Positions 9,377 to 24,300 are shown, counted from the stretch's first letter. The stretch is 64,000 nucleotides of DNA from Corallium rubrum (GCA_964035015.1 CAXIUP010000146.1:1-64000); one strand, 5' to 3'. The notes: generated from the sequence alone by a model not told the origin. Numbers and translations: made by a program.

Positions 9377-12300
9377 CTATACATTTCCAAAGCCACAGCA
9401 ATCAAGCAAAGCTGAAATCAACAGGTCGCCAAGTTCTTGTGATTTGCACGAATGAATTGGCAATGTAAGCACTAATGCACATGTTGACGATGTTGGCCTA
9501 CATTTGCATCCACCTTGACAACCATGCTTAAAGTGCACATTAAGGTCCATGGGAAAACCCACTGGTGGGATAGTTTCACAGCCAGTCATAAATTTCAACA
9601 CATGTTTCAATTGTAGCTCTGGAGCCTCACTTATGCCTACATGGAAGAGATTAAAAAACAATTACTTACAGGCAGGCTGTACTGTCTTGAAATTAAAGCT
9701 CGTCCCGAGGTCCTTTGTACGGTGGCCCACAAGTGCAATGCACAAAACAAATGTTTAGTGCAATAAAAAACTTTATAAAACACTAAAACTTTTTTCAATA
9801 CAAAACAAAATTATTCGATACAAAATAAAAGTATTCATGATGCAAAATACATATTTACAATTACAATGCAAAAACATTATCGATCAATGCAAAAACAAAG
9901 TTTTGTTCAATGCAAAAAAAGTGCCGCAGGACACTGACAGCGCGGGCGCCGGGTTCATTACCGTGCGATCCTCCATTGGAGACCATTACTCGTTTGCATA
10001 TTTGTTTCCCTTTGGCAATTTACCATTCCGTACCGATTGTTTTTTTCATGAATAATTCATGAAACACTGTTATGTTTTGCTGTAATTGTGGAGGACAGCT
10101 TCAACAAAAGTTCAAGTTTTGTCCAAGTTGTGGTACGCCAAGATCGTCCATAAATGGCAGCGTGAGCGAGGAGAGCACAAGCCAAGCCAGCAGCTCGGCC
10201 ACAGCTACCTCTACAAACGTCCCAGCCACCGCCAGAAAGAATGTAGCAGTACCTAGCTTTTCCTCGTTCAAAGAAGTGAAGGAAGCAGAGAGAAGGTCAC
10301 GTTTTGAGCCGAAGGCAAAGAAAAGGAAAGTGGAGAAAAAGGAGGAAGTTTTGATAAATGTTGGCCTGATGGAGATTTATTTAACGGGCAATCTCAGAAG
10401 AGTCTTTGGCAAGACCTTCCCTGTTAAGCTGTCAACGGACATGAACTATGACCAGGTCTTAGAAAAATCTTTACAAAAATGGCAGGATTACGACAAAACG
10501 TTCTCTCGAGAACGAGATTATGTGCTGGCCTATCCAGATACGAAATTGGCCCGTACCATTCCTGGAACAGACGAAGAGTTCATATTAAAGAAGTACAAGG
10601 AAGATCTAGGCAAATCCTACTCAAGAATAACACTATTTTTGGCTCCTGTCAATGCACCAGAAACCGAAGATGACAGTGGACCAAACGCCAATCCAATCGA
10701 CGACTACACAGAAGTTCCTGATATATTTCAAGACATCAATGAGGTACTAAATGAAGACATGGCATTCCTTCAAGACAATGGTTTCCCGGATCCTGTTCCT
10801 GAGCCCAGTGCAAATATGAGTAATTGTGATACAGATGATTTTATAGAATCTTTTGAAGTTGCAGATTTTTTGTAAGTGTACCTATTTTAAGTAATGTTTA
10901 CAACACGAGCGGCCGTGTTGTATTGAATTATACAATCACGAGCCGAAGGCGAGTGATTGTATATTCAATACAACAAGGACGCGAGTGTTGTAAACAACTT
11001 GTGAAATGAATAAATAGTAAAAATCCCTTTGGGATATTGAGATGCTAATTTGCTAATTAGTTACAAGGACTAGTGGTTGTATCAGAAGAGTATACATCCA
11101 CTAGTGGTTGTAACTAATTAGCATCATTGGTTTTAGTTTGTATGGGGTTTACAGGGGTATACATGTGATGTAATTTCTGAAATTGGATTGGCTGCAAAAC
11201 TCATGAATTAGTAATGAATTTCACAAGTGTATTTAAACTTGAATTTTGTTGATATGTAGATATGATATGTAGTTAATAATTCCTTCGAATATTTTTATTG
11301 AAATTTAGGCTGTTCAAAGAGCAATTGATAATAGCTTAAACACAATTACACTGTTGGATGATGATGATGATGATGATGAAGATGCTGGAGCTGCCAATGA
11401 CACACCTGCTCATTCCAGTGATGATTTTCAGTTGAGAATCAAGCAGTTTGCAGAAACTAAAATTAGTGGGGCAAATCGCACTGTTGTAGTCAGCCGATTA
11501 AGCATCTGGCAAACTGCATATCCCTACTTTGAGAGGAAGTGGTTCCTAACAGGATGTGGCTTGTTACAAGTTACATTTGCCACATTTGAAAGTGAAGATG
11601 CAGTTGATCTTGGGGGACCGCGAAGGGAATTTTTCCACTTGTTAATGGGAGCTATAGCAAGAGAAAGTGGAACAGTTACCAGTAAGAGTTTGTTTACAAT
11701 ACTTAATTCTTCAATAATGTCAAATTGTAAGGTTGCTTTGACACATGGGAAGTGGAATAAGGGGAGCTGGGTGCTAATTATGTGTTGTAGAAGTTCAAGA
11801 AAAGTACATTCACAACAAGGGTATGGCTAGTAGGCAGTAGCCCACACTTTGAAAAACGTTCTGCCATCCCTGCTTTGACAAGTATGATTTTGATTAAAAA
11901 GTGAAAGTTTTAAAGGTGCTATCCACTTGCTAGCCTGTGTACAGCCTGTAGTATAAGGAAAAAACTATGGGCTGTACACAGGCTAGCAATCTGTGGATAG
12001 CACCTTTAAAATTTCCACTTTTTAATTACAACCATACTTGTCAGAGCAACCTTACAGGTTGTTTATATTGGATTGGCCAGCAGACATCATCATACAATAC
12101 ATGCTAGAATTGCATCTGATTGGCCATTCTGCTATTTCCAACCTGGTTACCTATGTGTGGACTGTTAACCAATGGAATGCAACTCTGAGCATGTGTCATG
12201 ACTATGTTCTACGCAATTACTTGTTCATTTGGTCATTTGAATATTATAAAGGTCTGATAATTGATAACCAATATTTTTATTCAATAGACACAGTTCGTGG

Positions 12301-15300
12301 CCATGTCATACGATATAATGTTGGTGCATTGCAGAAAAGTGCTTTTCTAGTCGTTGGAAGGATGTTGGCAACCATGGTGGTGCAAGGAGGGGAAATTCCA
12401 CGTATATTCAGCAATGCCATCTGTCAGTATATCCAAGGTGGTTTTGATAACTCCCTTCCAATTATAGACGAGGTTGCTGATAAAAGTGTAAGGGACTCTC
12501 TCAATAAGGTATGTACAGTACCGCTTGGAAGTATTGAAGCATTTGACCGCGTGCAAATTTCGGGCATACCGCGTCTGATGGACGCGGTCACTTTCGGTCA
12601 GGACGCATGCTTGCCGCGGTCAGCTTGCGGTTTGACCGTACTTTGATCGCGGTCGACTGTGGCCGCGTCCAGAAACCACACGCGGTTAAACATCCGTTGT
12701 GTAATATGAACTTTTGGCCGCCTGTCAATGTCTGATAATCTGTGATAAGGTAATATTTGCGAAACTTATTTAGGATGTTTGTGTTGTGTTGTGTTTGTGT
12801 TTGTGTTTGTGTTTGTGTTTGTGTTTGTGTCTGTGTTTGTGTCTGTGTCTGTGTCTGTGTCTGTGTCTGTGTCTGTGTCTGTGTCTGTGTCTGTGTCTGT
12901 GTCTGTGTCTGTGTCTGTGTCTGTGTCTGTGTCTGTGTCTGTGTCTGTGTCTGTGTCTGTGTCTGTGTCTGTGTCTGTGTCTGTGTCTGTGTCTGTGTCT
13001 GTGTCTGTGTCTGTGTCTGTGTCTGTGTCTGTGTCTGTGTCTGTGTCTGTGTCTGTGTCTGTGTCTGTGTCTGTGTCTGTGTCTGTGTCTGTGTCTGTGT
13101 CTGTGTCTGTGTCTGTGTCTGTGTCTGTGTCTGTGTCTGTGTCTGTGTCTGTGTCTGTGTCTGTGTCTGTGTCTGTGTCTGTGTCTGTGTCTGTGTCTGT
13201 GTCTGTGTCTGTGTCTGTGTCTGTGTCTGTGTCTGTGTCTGTGTCTGTGTCTGTGTCTGTGTCTGTGTCTGTGTCTGTGTCTGTGTCTGTGTCTGTGTCT
13301 GTGTCTGTGTCTGTGTCTGTGTCTGTGTCTGTGTCTGTGTCTGTGTCTGTGTCTGTGTCTGTGTCTGTGTCTGTGTCTGTGTCTGTGTCTGTGTCTGTGT
13401 CTGTGTCTGTGTCTGTGTCTGTGTCTGTGTCTGTGTCTGTGTCTGTGTCTGTGTCTGTGTCTGTGTCTGTGTCTGTGTCTGTGTCTGTGTCTGTGTCTGT
13501 GTCTGTGTCTGTGTCTGTGTCTGTGTCTGTGTCTGTGTCTGTGTCTGTGTCTGTGTCTGTGTCTGTGTCTGTGTCTGTGTCTGTGTCTGTGTCTGTGTCT
13601 GTGTCTGTGTCTGTGTCTGTGTCTGTGTCTGTGTCTGTGTCTGTGTCTGTGTCTGTGTCTGTGTCTGTGTCTGTGTCTGTGTCTGTGTCTGTGTCTGTGT
13701 CTGTGTCTGTGTCTGTGTCTGTGTCTGTGTCTGTGTCTGTGTCTGTGTCTGTGTCTGTGTCTGTGTCTGTGTCTGTGTCTGTGTCTGTGTCTGTGTCTGT
13801 GTCTGTGTCTGTGTCTGTGTCTGTGTCTGTGTCTGTGTCTGTGTCTGTGTCTGTGTCTGTGTCTGTGTCTGTGTCTGTGTCTGTGTCTGTGTCTGTGTCT
13901 GTGTCTGTGTCTGTGTCTGTGTCTGTGTCTGTGTCTGTGTCTGTGTCTGTGTCTGTGTCTGTGTCTGTGTCTGTGTCTGTGTCTGTGTCTGTGTCTGTGT
14001 CTGTGTCTGTGTCTGTGTCTGTGTCTGTGTCTGTGTCTGTGTCTGTGTCTGTGTCTGTGTCTGTGTCTGTGTCTGTGTCTGTGTCTGTGTCTGTGTCTGT
14101 GTCTGTGTCTGTGTCTGTGTCTGTGTCTGTGTCTGTGTCTGTGTCTGTGTCTGTGTCTGTGTCTGTGTCTGTGTCTGTGTCTGTGTCTGTGTCTGTGTCT
14201 GTGTCTGTGTCTGTGTCTGTGTCTGTGTCTGTGTCTGTGTCTGTGTCTGTGTCTGTGTCTGTGTCTGTGTCTGTGTCTGTGTCTGTGTCTGTGTCTGTGT
14301 CTGTGTCTGTGTCTGTGTCTGTGTCTGTGTCTGTGTCTGTGTCTGTGTCTGTGTCTGTGTCTGTGTCTGTGTCTGTGTCTGTGTCTGTGTCTGTGTCTGT
14401 GTCTGTGTCTGTGTCTGTGTCTGTGTCTGTGTCTGTGTCTGTGTCTGTGTCTGTGTCTGTGTCTGTGTCTGTGTCTGTGTCTGTGTCTGTGTCTGTGTCT
14501 GTGTCTGTGTCTGTGTCTGTGTCTGTGTCTGTGTCTGTGTCTGTGTCTGTGTCTGTGTCTGTGTCTGTGTCTGTGTCTGTGTCTGTGTCTGTGTCTGTGT
14601 CTGTGTCTGTGTCTGTGTCTGTGTCTGTGTCTGTGTCTGTGTCTGTGTCTGTGTCTGTGTCTGTGTCTGTGTCTGTGTCTGTGTCTGTGTCTGTGTCTGT
14701 GTCTGTGTCTGTGTCTGTGTCTGTGTCTGTGTCTGTGTCTGTGTCTGTGTCTGTGTCTGTGTCTGTGTCTGTGTCTGTGTCTGTGTCTGTGTCTGTGTCT
14801 GTGTCTGTGTCTGTGTCTGTGTCTGTGTCTGTGTCTGTGTCTGTGTCTGTGTCTGTGTCTGTGTCTGTGTCTGTGTCTGTGTCTGTGTCTGTGTCTGTGT
14901 CTGTGTCTGTGTCTGTGTCTGTGTCTGTGTCTGTGTCTGTGTCTGTGTCTGTGTCTGTGTCTGTGTCTGTGTCTGTGTCTGTGTCTGTGTCTGTGTCTGT
15001 GTCTGTGTCTGTGTCTGTGTCTGTGTCTGTGTCTGTGTCTGTGTCTGTGTCTGTGTCTGTGTCTGTGTCTGTGTCTGTGTCTGTGTCTGTGTCTGTGTCT
15101 GTGTCTGTGTCTGTGTCTGTGTCTGTGTCTGTGTCTGTGTCTGTGTCTGTGTCTGTGTCTGTGTCTGTGTCTGTGTCTGTGTCTGTGTCTGTGTCTGTGT
15201 CTGTGTCTGTGTCTGTGTCTGTGTCTGTGTCTGTGTCTGTGTCTGTGTCTGTGTCTGTGTCTGTGTCTGTGTCTGTGTCTGTGTCTGTGTCTGTGTCTGT

Positions 15301-18300
15301 GTCTGTGTCTGTGTCTGTGTCTGTGTCTGTGTCTGTGTCTGTGTCTGTGTCTGTGTCTGTGTCTGTGTCTGTGTCTGTGTCTGTGTCTGTGTCTGTGTCT
15401 GTGTCTGTGTCTGTGTCTGTGTCTGTGTCTGTGTCTGTGTCTGTGTCTGTGTCTGTGTCTGTGTCTGTGTCTGTGTCTGTGTCTGTGTCTGTGTCTGTGT
15501 CTGTGTCTGTGTCTGTGTCTGTGTCTGTGTCTGTGTCTGTGTCTGTGTCTGTGTCTGTGTCTGTGTCTGTGTCTGTGTCTGTGTCTGTGTCTGTGTCTGT
15601 GTCTGTGTCTGTGTCTGTGTCTGTGTCTGTGTCTGTGTCTGTGTCTGTGTCTGTGTCTGTGTCTGTGTCTGTGTCTGTGTCTGTGTCTGTGTCTGTGTCT
15701 GTGTCTGTGTCTGTGTCTGTGTCTGTGTCTGTGTCTGTGTCTGTGTCTGTGTCTGTGTCTGTGTCTGTGTCTGTGTCTGTGTCTGTGTCTGTGTCTGTGT
15801 CTGTGTCTGTGTCTGTGTCTGTGTCTGTGTCTGTGTCTGTGTCTGTGTCTGTGTCTGTGTCTGTGTCTGTGTCTGTGTCTGTGTCTGTGTCTGTGTCTGT
15901 GTCTGTGTCTGTGTCTGTGTCTGTGTCTGTGTCTGTGTCTGTGTCTGTGTCTGTGTCTGTGTCTGTGTCTGTGTCTGTGTCTGTGTCTGTGTCTGTGTCT
16001 GTGTCTGTGTCTGTGTCTGTGTCTGTGTCTGTGTCTGTGTCTGTGTCTGTGTCTGTGTCTGTGTCTGTGTCTGTGTCTGTGTCTGTGTCTGTGTCTGTGT
16101 CTGTGTCTGTGTCTGTGTCTGTGTCTGTGTCTGTGTCTGTGTCTGTGTCTGTGTCTGTGTCTGTGTCTGTGTCTGTGTCTGTGTCTGTGTCTGTGTCTGT
16201 GTCTGTGTCTGTGTCTGTGTCTGTGTCTGTGTCTGTGTCTGTGTCTGTGTCTGTGTCTGTGTCTGTGTCTGTGTCTGCGTGTGTCTGCGTGTCTGCGTGT
16301 CTGCGTGTCTGCGTGTGTCTGCGTGTGTCTGCGTGTGTCTGCGTGTGTCTGCGTGTGTCTGCGTGTGTCTGCGTGTGTCGGCGTGTCGGCGTGTCGGCGT
16401 GTGTCTGCGTGTCGGCGTGTCGGCGTGTCGGCGTGTCGGCGTGTCGGCGTGTCGGCGTGTCGGCGTGTCGGCGTGTCGGCGTGTCGGCGTGTCGGCGTGT
16501 CGGCGTGTCGGCGTGTCGGCGTGTCGGCGTGTCGGCGTGTCGGCGTGTCGGCGTGTCGGCGTGTCGGCGTGTCGGCGTGTCGGCGTGTCGGCGTGTCGGC
16601 GTGTCGGCGTGTCGGCGTGTCGGCGTGTCGGCGTGTCGGCGTGTCGGCGTGTCGGCGTGTCGGCGTGTCGGCGTGTCGGCGTGTCGGCGTGTCGGCGTGT
16701 CGGCGTGTCGGCGTGTCGGCGTGTCGGCGTGTCGGCGTGTCGGCGTGTCGGCGTGTCGGCGTGTCGGCGTGTCGGCGTGTCGGCGTGTCGGCGTGTCGGC
16801 GTGTCGGCGTGTCGGCGTGTCGGCGTGTCGGCGTGTCGGCGTGTCGGCGTGTCGGCGTGTCGGCGTGTCGGCGTGTCGGCGTGTCGGCGTGTCGGCGTGT
16901 CGGCGTGTCGGCGTGTCGGCGTGTCGGCGTGTCGGCGTGTCGGCGTGTCGGCGTGTCGGCGTGTCGGCGTGTCGGCGTGTCGGCGTGTCGGCGTGTCGGC
17001 GTGTCGGCGTGTCGGCGTGTCGGCGTGTCGGCGTGTCGGCGTGTCGGCGTGTCGGCGTGTCGGCGTGTCGGCGTGTCGGCGTGTCGGCGTGTCGGCGTGT
17101 CGGCGTGTCGGCGTGTCGGCGTGTCGGCGTGTCGGCGTGTCGGCGTGTCGGCGTGTCGGCGTGTCGGCGTGTCGGCGTGTCGGCGTGTCGGCGTGTCGGC
17201 GTGTCGGCGTGTCGGCGTGTCGGCGTGTCGGCGTGTCGGCGTGTCGGCGTGTCGGCGTGTCGGCGTGTCGGCGTGTCGGCGTGTCGGCGTGTCGGCGTGT
17301 CGGCGTGTCGGCGTGTCGGCGTGTCGGCGTGTCGGCGTGTCGGCGTGTCGGCGTGTCGGCGTGTCGGCGTGTCGGCGTGTCGGCGTGTCGGCGTGTCGGC
17401 GTGTCGGCGTGTCGGCGTGTCGGCGTGTCGGCGTGTCGGCGTGTCGGCGTGTCGGCGTGTCGGCGTGTCGGCGTGTCGGCGTGTCGGCGTGTCGGCGTGT
17501 CGGCGTGTCGGCGTGTCGGCGTGCCCGCGTGCCCGCGTGCCCGCGTGCCCGCGTGCCCGCGTGCCCGCGTGCCCGCGTGCCCGCGTGCCCGCGTGCCCGC
17601 GTGCCCGCGTGCCTGTGTTTGTGTTTGTGTTTGTGTTTGTGTTTGTGTTTGTGTTTGTGTTTGTGTTTGTGTTTGTGTTTGTGTTTGTGTTTGTGTTTGT
17701 GTTTGTGTTTGTGTTTGTGTTTGTGTTTGTGTTTGTGTTTGTGTTTGTGTTTGTGTTTGTGTTTGTGTTTGTGTTTGTGTTTGTGTTTGTGTTTGTGTTT
17801 GTGTTTGTGTTTGTGTTTGTGTTTGTGTTTGTGTTTGTGTTTGTGTTTGTGTTTGTGTTTGTGTTTGTGTTTGTGTTTGTGTTTGTGTTTGTGTTTGTGT
17901 TTGTGTTTGTGTTTGTGTTTGTGTTTGTGTTTGTGTTTGTGTTTGTGTTTGTGTTGTGTTAGTAATGATCATGGAAATGACAAAGGTACTAAAACTCTGA
18001 CATGTACAGTATCTACAATATTTGGTGAGCTAGCACACTGGAGCTGCTGTATTTTAATCGCGGATATTTAGTTTCGGATTAATTGCTGGTTGGAAAGCTA
18101 GGTCAATATGAGACAACAGCGTATATAAGTATCAATCATCAATATGACATTAGCCATTCAACACTAGACATCATTCAAAGAGTTCACTTTGAACTAAACA
18201 AAATGCAAGAAATTATACAAGAAGACGTTTGTGGAAACTCGAAGGGCGAAATTTTTCACGCGAAGTGACATTTCTGTTGTTGAAATTGAAAAGCTTTGAT

Positions 18301-21300
18301 TAGGTTTCTGATTATATGTTACATGAAACCGAAATTGATGGTAATTGATATTGCATGCCTCCATAAAGCTTGCGGGAAGTTTTGACCAGGGAGCCGTATT
18401 GGCAATTCTTTCACGCTAAGACTTTATTTTCGAACTAGAAGTAAAAGCAAATCACCAACATAGTTCCCTGGGGGGCGAGTTAAAACCTATTTGTATGGAC
18501 GTTGCTAATATGCATGTTAAGTTTTCAATAATATTTCAAAAAACATAGCCATAGGATTAGACAGAAATAACCAAAATCGAACATACTACCATTTCCTGTT
18601 ATTTTTGCTTTCGCACGCATCATTGCTTTGTGAAATATAGTTCATGTAAAAAAATGACACTTGGTATAGAACTGCCTGGTTCTTTCAAAATTGAAATTTC
18701 ATAACCTGCTACTTACTGAGAGTTATGATTTTATAGCATACAGAATAACAGCTGCATGTGCCTTGTTTACATGGCTCCATGATAGTCTTGTAAACGTCTG
18801 TCATGTTTCAAATTATCAATGTAACAAGTTTGGTTTAAATCACAGATGTTGAGCTTGATTTTATTACTTACAGCACAAACGTTAGACCTAGACAATATTT
18901 TATGCTGAACAGAAGTTTGTCGACTGTTGGCGATTCTACCGGTAAGCCCAGACAAATATACTTTGTGGGAAGTAAACTGTTGAAATTTGAAACATGACAA
19001 GTGGGCGGAGAAAACTTAAATAGTTTAGTTTGAGGCGGTCAGAGCACATATTTTATTGAGTTTGGGTTTTGGTCGAGGATCGAGTGTCGAGGGTAGTTGG
19101 TCGAAGTTCGAGGGTAGTAGGTCGAGGGTTGTAAAACACGCTAAAATTATTTTTGAAATGTAATAAATAAGAATTATAGTTATTTTGTCTTATTTTGTGT
19201 TAAGCGCAAGGGGCGATTAATCAGATTATGTTTGCCCTGAGGTGTACAAATATCTTTCATTATTAATATAGCTTCCTGTCGCGACATTTACGCAAAGCCA
19301 AAGTGAATGATGCTTCAATGTTTTGGAAGACTTCTCAAAAGGTTTTACTCAACTTAATACTGGCCTATATGTTGATTATCACTTACAAAAATAGCGCGGA
19401 GTTTGTTATGCATACCTGTATTTACGCACATAATTTCCTTCTAGTGGCTCAAATACTTCAACATAGGCTACATAAAAAACTGGGGCGGAGGTTTTTGGGT
19501 TTTTTTCATAAAGACGTTCGATACGCGCAGCAAAGTGTTTACTCGGGACAGACATCGCATTACTTCTTCGTGTATTATCTTTGCATTCCTTTACCGCGTC
19601 CATCAACATTTCGCAAGCGGTATGAGCAATTTGAAGCGACAAATATAGCCAAATCTCCGCGCTATTTTTGTAAGTGATAACAGAGTTGCATATACCTAAT
19701 GTACATTAAATTTCGACGCTGGAAATAGGCCGTAATATACAAATTCCTGGTTGCCAGTATTAAGTTGAGTAAAACCTTTTGAGAAGTCTTCCAAAACATT
19801 GAAGCATCATTCACTTTGGCTTTGCGTAAATGTCGCCACAGGAAGTTATATTAATAATGAAACATATTTGTACACCTCAGGGAAAACATAATCTGCGGAT
19901 TAATCGCCCCTTGCGCTTAACACAAAATAAGACAAAATAACTATAATTCTTATTTATTACATTTCAAAAATAATTTTAGCGTGTTTTCTACTACCCTCGA
20001 CCCTCGACCAACTACCCTCGACACTCGACCCTCGACCAAAACCCAAACTCTATTTTATTGAGTGTTCACGCTTCGGATGCAAACGACGGTACAGTGCGCA
20101 TAGTTTATTTGAAGATTGATTAAATTGTCATGAGTCACGCTAGCCTGCGTGCCGACGCTTGTAATCACCGAAAAGAAAGTTCATCATTCTCCTCCAACTT
20201 TTGGTCAATAAAATCCAAATGACACTTCTTCACTAAAGAAGGACGTCCACTGCCTTTTTTGTCTGCCAAAGAACCATTCGCTCTAAATTTCTTGTACCAC
20301 CTTGCCACAGTGTTTCGGCTTATCGCAACGCCATCACTTTCTTCAAGTTCCCGAACGGCCTCGCATTTTTGTTTTATTTTTCTTGAACAATGCATAAATT
20401 CGCAATTTTACATACTCTGAAGTTCTTCCCATAATTATTTAATTTTTAGAAGGCAAATAGTTTTACTGCACAACTCCACTAACAAAGAACTAGAAGATAG
20501 TTTCCGTTTTTAGCACTTTAATAGTAACTAACACTAATAAGTGATATCCTACTTCCCACACACATCAAGGGTCCGGTTTCCTGAGCTTACCAGATGTTTA
20601 CTATCATAATTACTAATCAGAAACAGAAAAGACTAAAGAAAAATCTAGCCTGCGTACAGACTCTGCTAGATGAAACGCATATACCTTTGTCAATTAATTA
20701 ATCAAATGATTTTTCTTTCACAGGCTCTCGTTATAGATAACTTTATAAAAAACGTTGTAAAACTTCTCGTGGCTGTGTTATGCAATATTCTTGTCTTCAG
20801 ATTAAAAACAGATGGCCAGGAGCTACAGTATGCTAACAAGATTGATAACCTCTTAATCCCCTGGCATAATTTTGTCTGCGGGGCAGATTGAAAGATGAGT
20901 CAAAGAACTCAATCTTTTTTTTTGCTTGATTGATTATTTACCTATCTTCGAAGTATGCGTTTACACTATTAAACAATGTACTGAGCTTGATTGAATCAAT
21001 AAACAGAAGACACAGATTCGCAACGCAAATGAGAGTATATTTGTGGTCTCTTGAATCTGATTTTGCTTTTCGCCTTGCATCTGGTTTGCGTTGTCTATCG
21101 CCAGTATGTCAACAAGTTATCATCTTTGTCTTGTAAGCCATAAATACATACAGTAAGTCTATTATCTTTAGGTTTAGGAGGCACTTAGGAAAAGACGCGG
21201 TTTGTCAAGGACGCGTCTTCGTTCAATTAAGGACGCGCTCCGACCGCGTCTTCGTTCTGGCAGGAGCGCGGTCTGGTCGCAAAAGAACGCGGGAAATTTG

Positions 21301-24300
21301 CGGTCGACCTCGTACAGTGCACGCGAGAAACCCGCGTCCAGTGCTTCAATACATTTAAGCGGTACTGTATATAATATATAAATATCTACATATAAATATA
21401 GTTATATAAATGTATAAATATAGTTTATTAACAAGTTGTGTAAATTTTTACTTTGCACACGTAAGGATTTGTACTGCAATTTAATGGATTAACCCTACTA
21501 TGCCTACATGTAACTCTAACAAGAGACCTGAAATTTCTAGGGTTTTTACCGGCCTCCCCTTGGATATCCAGTCAAAATTGCATATCTCTCTGAAAATTGT
21601 AGTTTGATCACCATCCCTTGGGATTCCTAAGGTGTTTAGTCCTAGGGGTATGTACATGTACCACCCTGTTGGAATTTCCAAGCTGAAAAAACTACTGTTT
21701 GGAATTTCCAGGATTTGAAAACATCTACTGGTGATCATCTGTTATGTGACATATCGTGGTTAAAGTGGCAGTATGATGAAAAATCACCAAATTTAAATTT
21801 GTTGTCAATGAAATATAATGTAAATAACCACAAATTAACCACGAAGGCATTTTAGTTTTTCAATATCATGTCTCGTTCTCGAGTTGTTTATGTCTTTCGG
21901 ATATGCAAATTATTGTGACGTCATCTACTCAATGCATACAACTAGACTAAGTTTGTCTCTGAATAGTCTTCATGATAACAAAGTAATGCAAGTTCTAACG
22001 CGTAAGCAGCCCCTCTCTATACTCATATGAGTTTGAATAAATGCTGTCTGTTACTTTTGGAGATTTCATCGTACATACTGCCCCTTTGAGAGAGTAAAGA
22101 AAATTAGTAAGTACATGGATGCATTGTGACTTCATGGTAATGTAGAATTTAATGAGTAAAAAACTGATAATTGTACATTTATGGGTCATATTTGATTTTC
22201 TGTAGCTGAAATTATGCACAACCCAGAAGGAGCTTGATTCATGCTTGGCACAGTGTGAATGGAAACATGAAATTGATGGGTTACCCGTGTTTGTTAAAGT
22301 TGAACAAAAGGATGAATTCATCAATGAAGTTGTCAGATATTTTGTCATTGTTAAATGCCAATCCATGCTAGATCAGCTACTTGAAGGACTAAAATATTAT
22401 GATGTAAGTACTCAGTACATTTTATGGTTATCAACAGAACTTCATTGTTTCACTATTGACAAATACAAAGGGCTACTGATGGCTATTTCAAGAAACCTGA
22501 TAGAAACAATGTGTTCCATAATTATTACAGTATATCATATTGAATAAAAATTCCATCATCTCAAATCAATCAGTTACAGTACCAAAACTTGCACCAATCA
22601 TTAAAATGTCATTTGGCTATCAATGACTTTGGTTGAATTTTTTGAATATCATTTGTTCATTTTTATAATTATTTTCAGTGTTCTAATAAATATCTGAATT
22701 AAAATAATGGACAGTTGCTTTTTTCTGCAGGTTCTAAATTTCATTCGTGGAAACAAGGGAATAATGGCTGAGCATTTATTTAAATTCACTGATGAAACCC
22801 TAGATGCAAGAAAGGTTGTCAAGATTTTAAAGCCGGGTTTTTCACCAATTGGGAACATTCGAAGACAAGCAGAAGAAATAATCATGGTCAAATTTCTTGC
22901 ATTCCTCAAATCTGCAGAAGGTATGCACTGTATTGCTATAAAATAATTGTTTTTGCAACACATTAAATACATGTCAATCTCTTGCTTTTAAGTAAACTTC
23001 AAAAGCCTTTGTTTTGTGCAAGTTTAACTGTATGGCTGTCATGATAAAGCATTAGATCCCAGGCTTCATGACTTCCAAAACACAATTCTCTATTTTCTAT
23101 TCGGTAACAACACTTTTCAAGCTGGTACTTCCTGGACAGATTAAGTATGTCAATGCAAATCTGTTCAAGCAGTACGAACTTGAAAATAGTTGCAACCGAA
23201 CAGAAAATAAACAATAACGTATTTTGGAAATCATGATGATGTAATGGTTTACCATGAAAACCATAAAACTTGCACAGTGTAAATATTTGTGTACAACCAG
23301 TGACATGCAATGTTACAAGTGACTCCATTCAGTAATTCAAACGTTGTATGTGATTTTCCAATATATAAATTTGCTGTGTACAACCAGTGATGTCACAGGG
23401 GTTTTATTTGAATATAAATATCTCAAGAACAAGAAGAGATATGGAAAAACTGTCAACCAGTTGGACTTTATCATTTCAAATGGAGCAATGCCCAGAATAA
23501 TGAAAATATTGTTTATAGGCACTTTGATGTCTACTTCAGCAAATGATATGAATAAATTAAAATACAATTTTCTTTTTCACATAGATGGCACATTGAGGCA
23601 AGAGCTGGAAGATAATGGGGTTGAGTTGACAGAAACTGAACTCAATTTCATCCCATTGGTCAAACCAAGCCACTTTCTTTTGTTCGCTACTGGGGCAACA
23701 TCTATTCCAACAATTGGCTTTGATCATCCCCCAAACATCTCATTTGTTCATGATGAGAACAAAATGATACCATCATCCCAAACGTGCTCAAACATGCTCT
23801 ATCTGTATGTCAACAAGCATACTAAAGAAAAGAGTATTGCTCATCATTTGCTAACAGCGTTGATAAATGGAGGGATCTTTAGTAAATTATGAACTTTCTT
23901 GGTTCAGCAAACATTATAGCTACATGAACATTCATTGATAACTTTATGCTGAATACTCGATTTGTTCCAGATTTGTTTTGTTCTGGGTTTTTTTGTTTTG
24001 TTAATTTAACTGTGGTCAGATTCAGAGCACAAAATACATATTTACATGTAATTTATATTATACCAGCCTAAAGATAAACTGTCAAAATGTCCTCAAAAGG
24101 ATGACCTAATGCATCAGACTTATATACAATTACGGTATACATTCTACTAAATCCCAGGACAAAAGAAATTTCCTTTATTAATGTAAATTTAATTTTCTTA
24201 CATTTTGAGTCCTGTGCTTTATAATACAGTGGTAAATTCATTAAAAGTTAATTTATAAAGTTACCCAGTTATATTTTTTATTAATACTATATACTGTACA

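Larger units (their letters stand above)
12516..21367. mobile_element. Tc1/mariner-like relic inserted in element B
   Basis: Termini CAGTACCGCTTggaagtattgaag and its inverted partner ending AAGCGGTACTG are flanked by TA on both sides (12514-12515, 21368-21369). About 26 bp pair well. Beyond that both ends are rich in gacgcggtc-like motifs. TA target, CAGT start and a helix-turn-helix fragment at 20165-20395 fit Tc1/mariner. The catalytic domain is gone. It now holds a 5.2-kb satellite and a Mutator-like foldback. Stretches 17960-19050 and 20400-21180 show nothing else. Confidence 0.75.

Noticed and set aside
12588-18071. Several overlapping open frames of 1,700-1,800 codons on both strands (Cys-Val, Leu-Cys, Ser-Val, Thr-Gln repeats)
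   Set aside because: They are translations of the hexamer/octamer satellite, which has no stop codon in most frames. Composition alone explains them.
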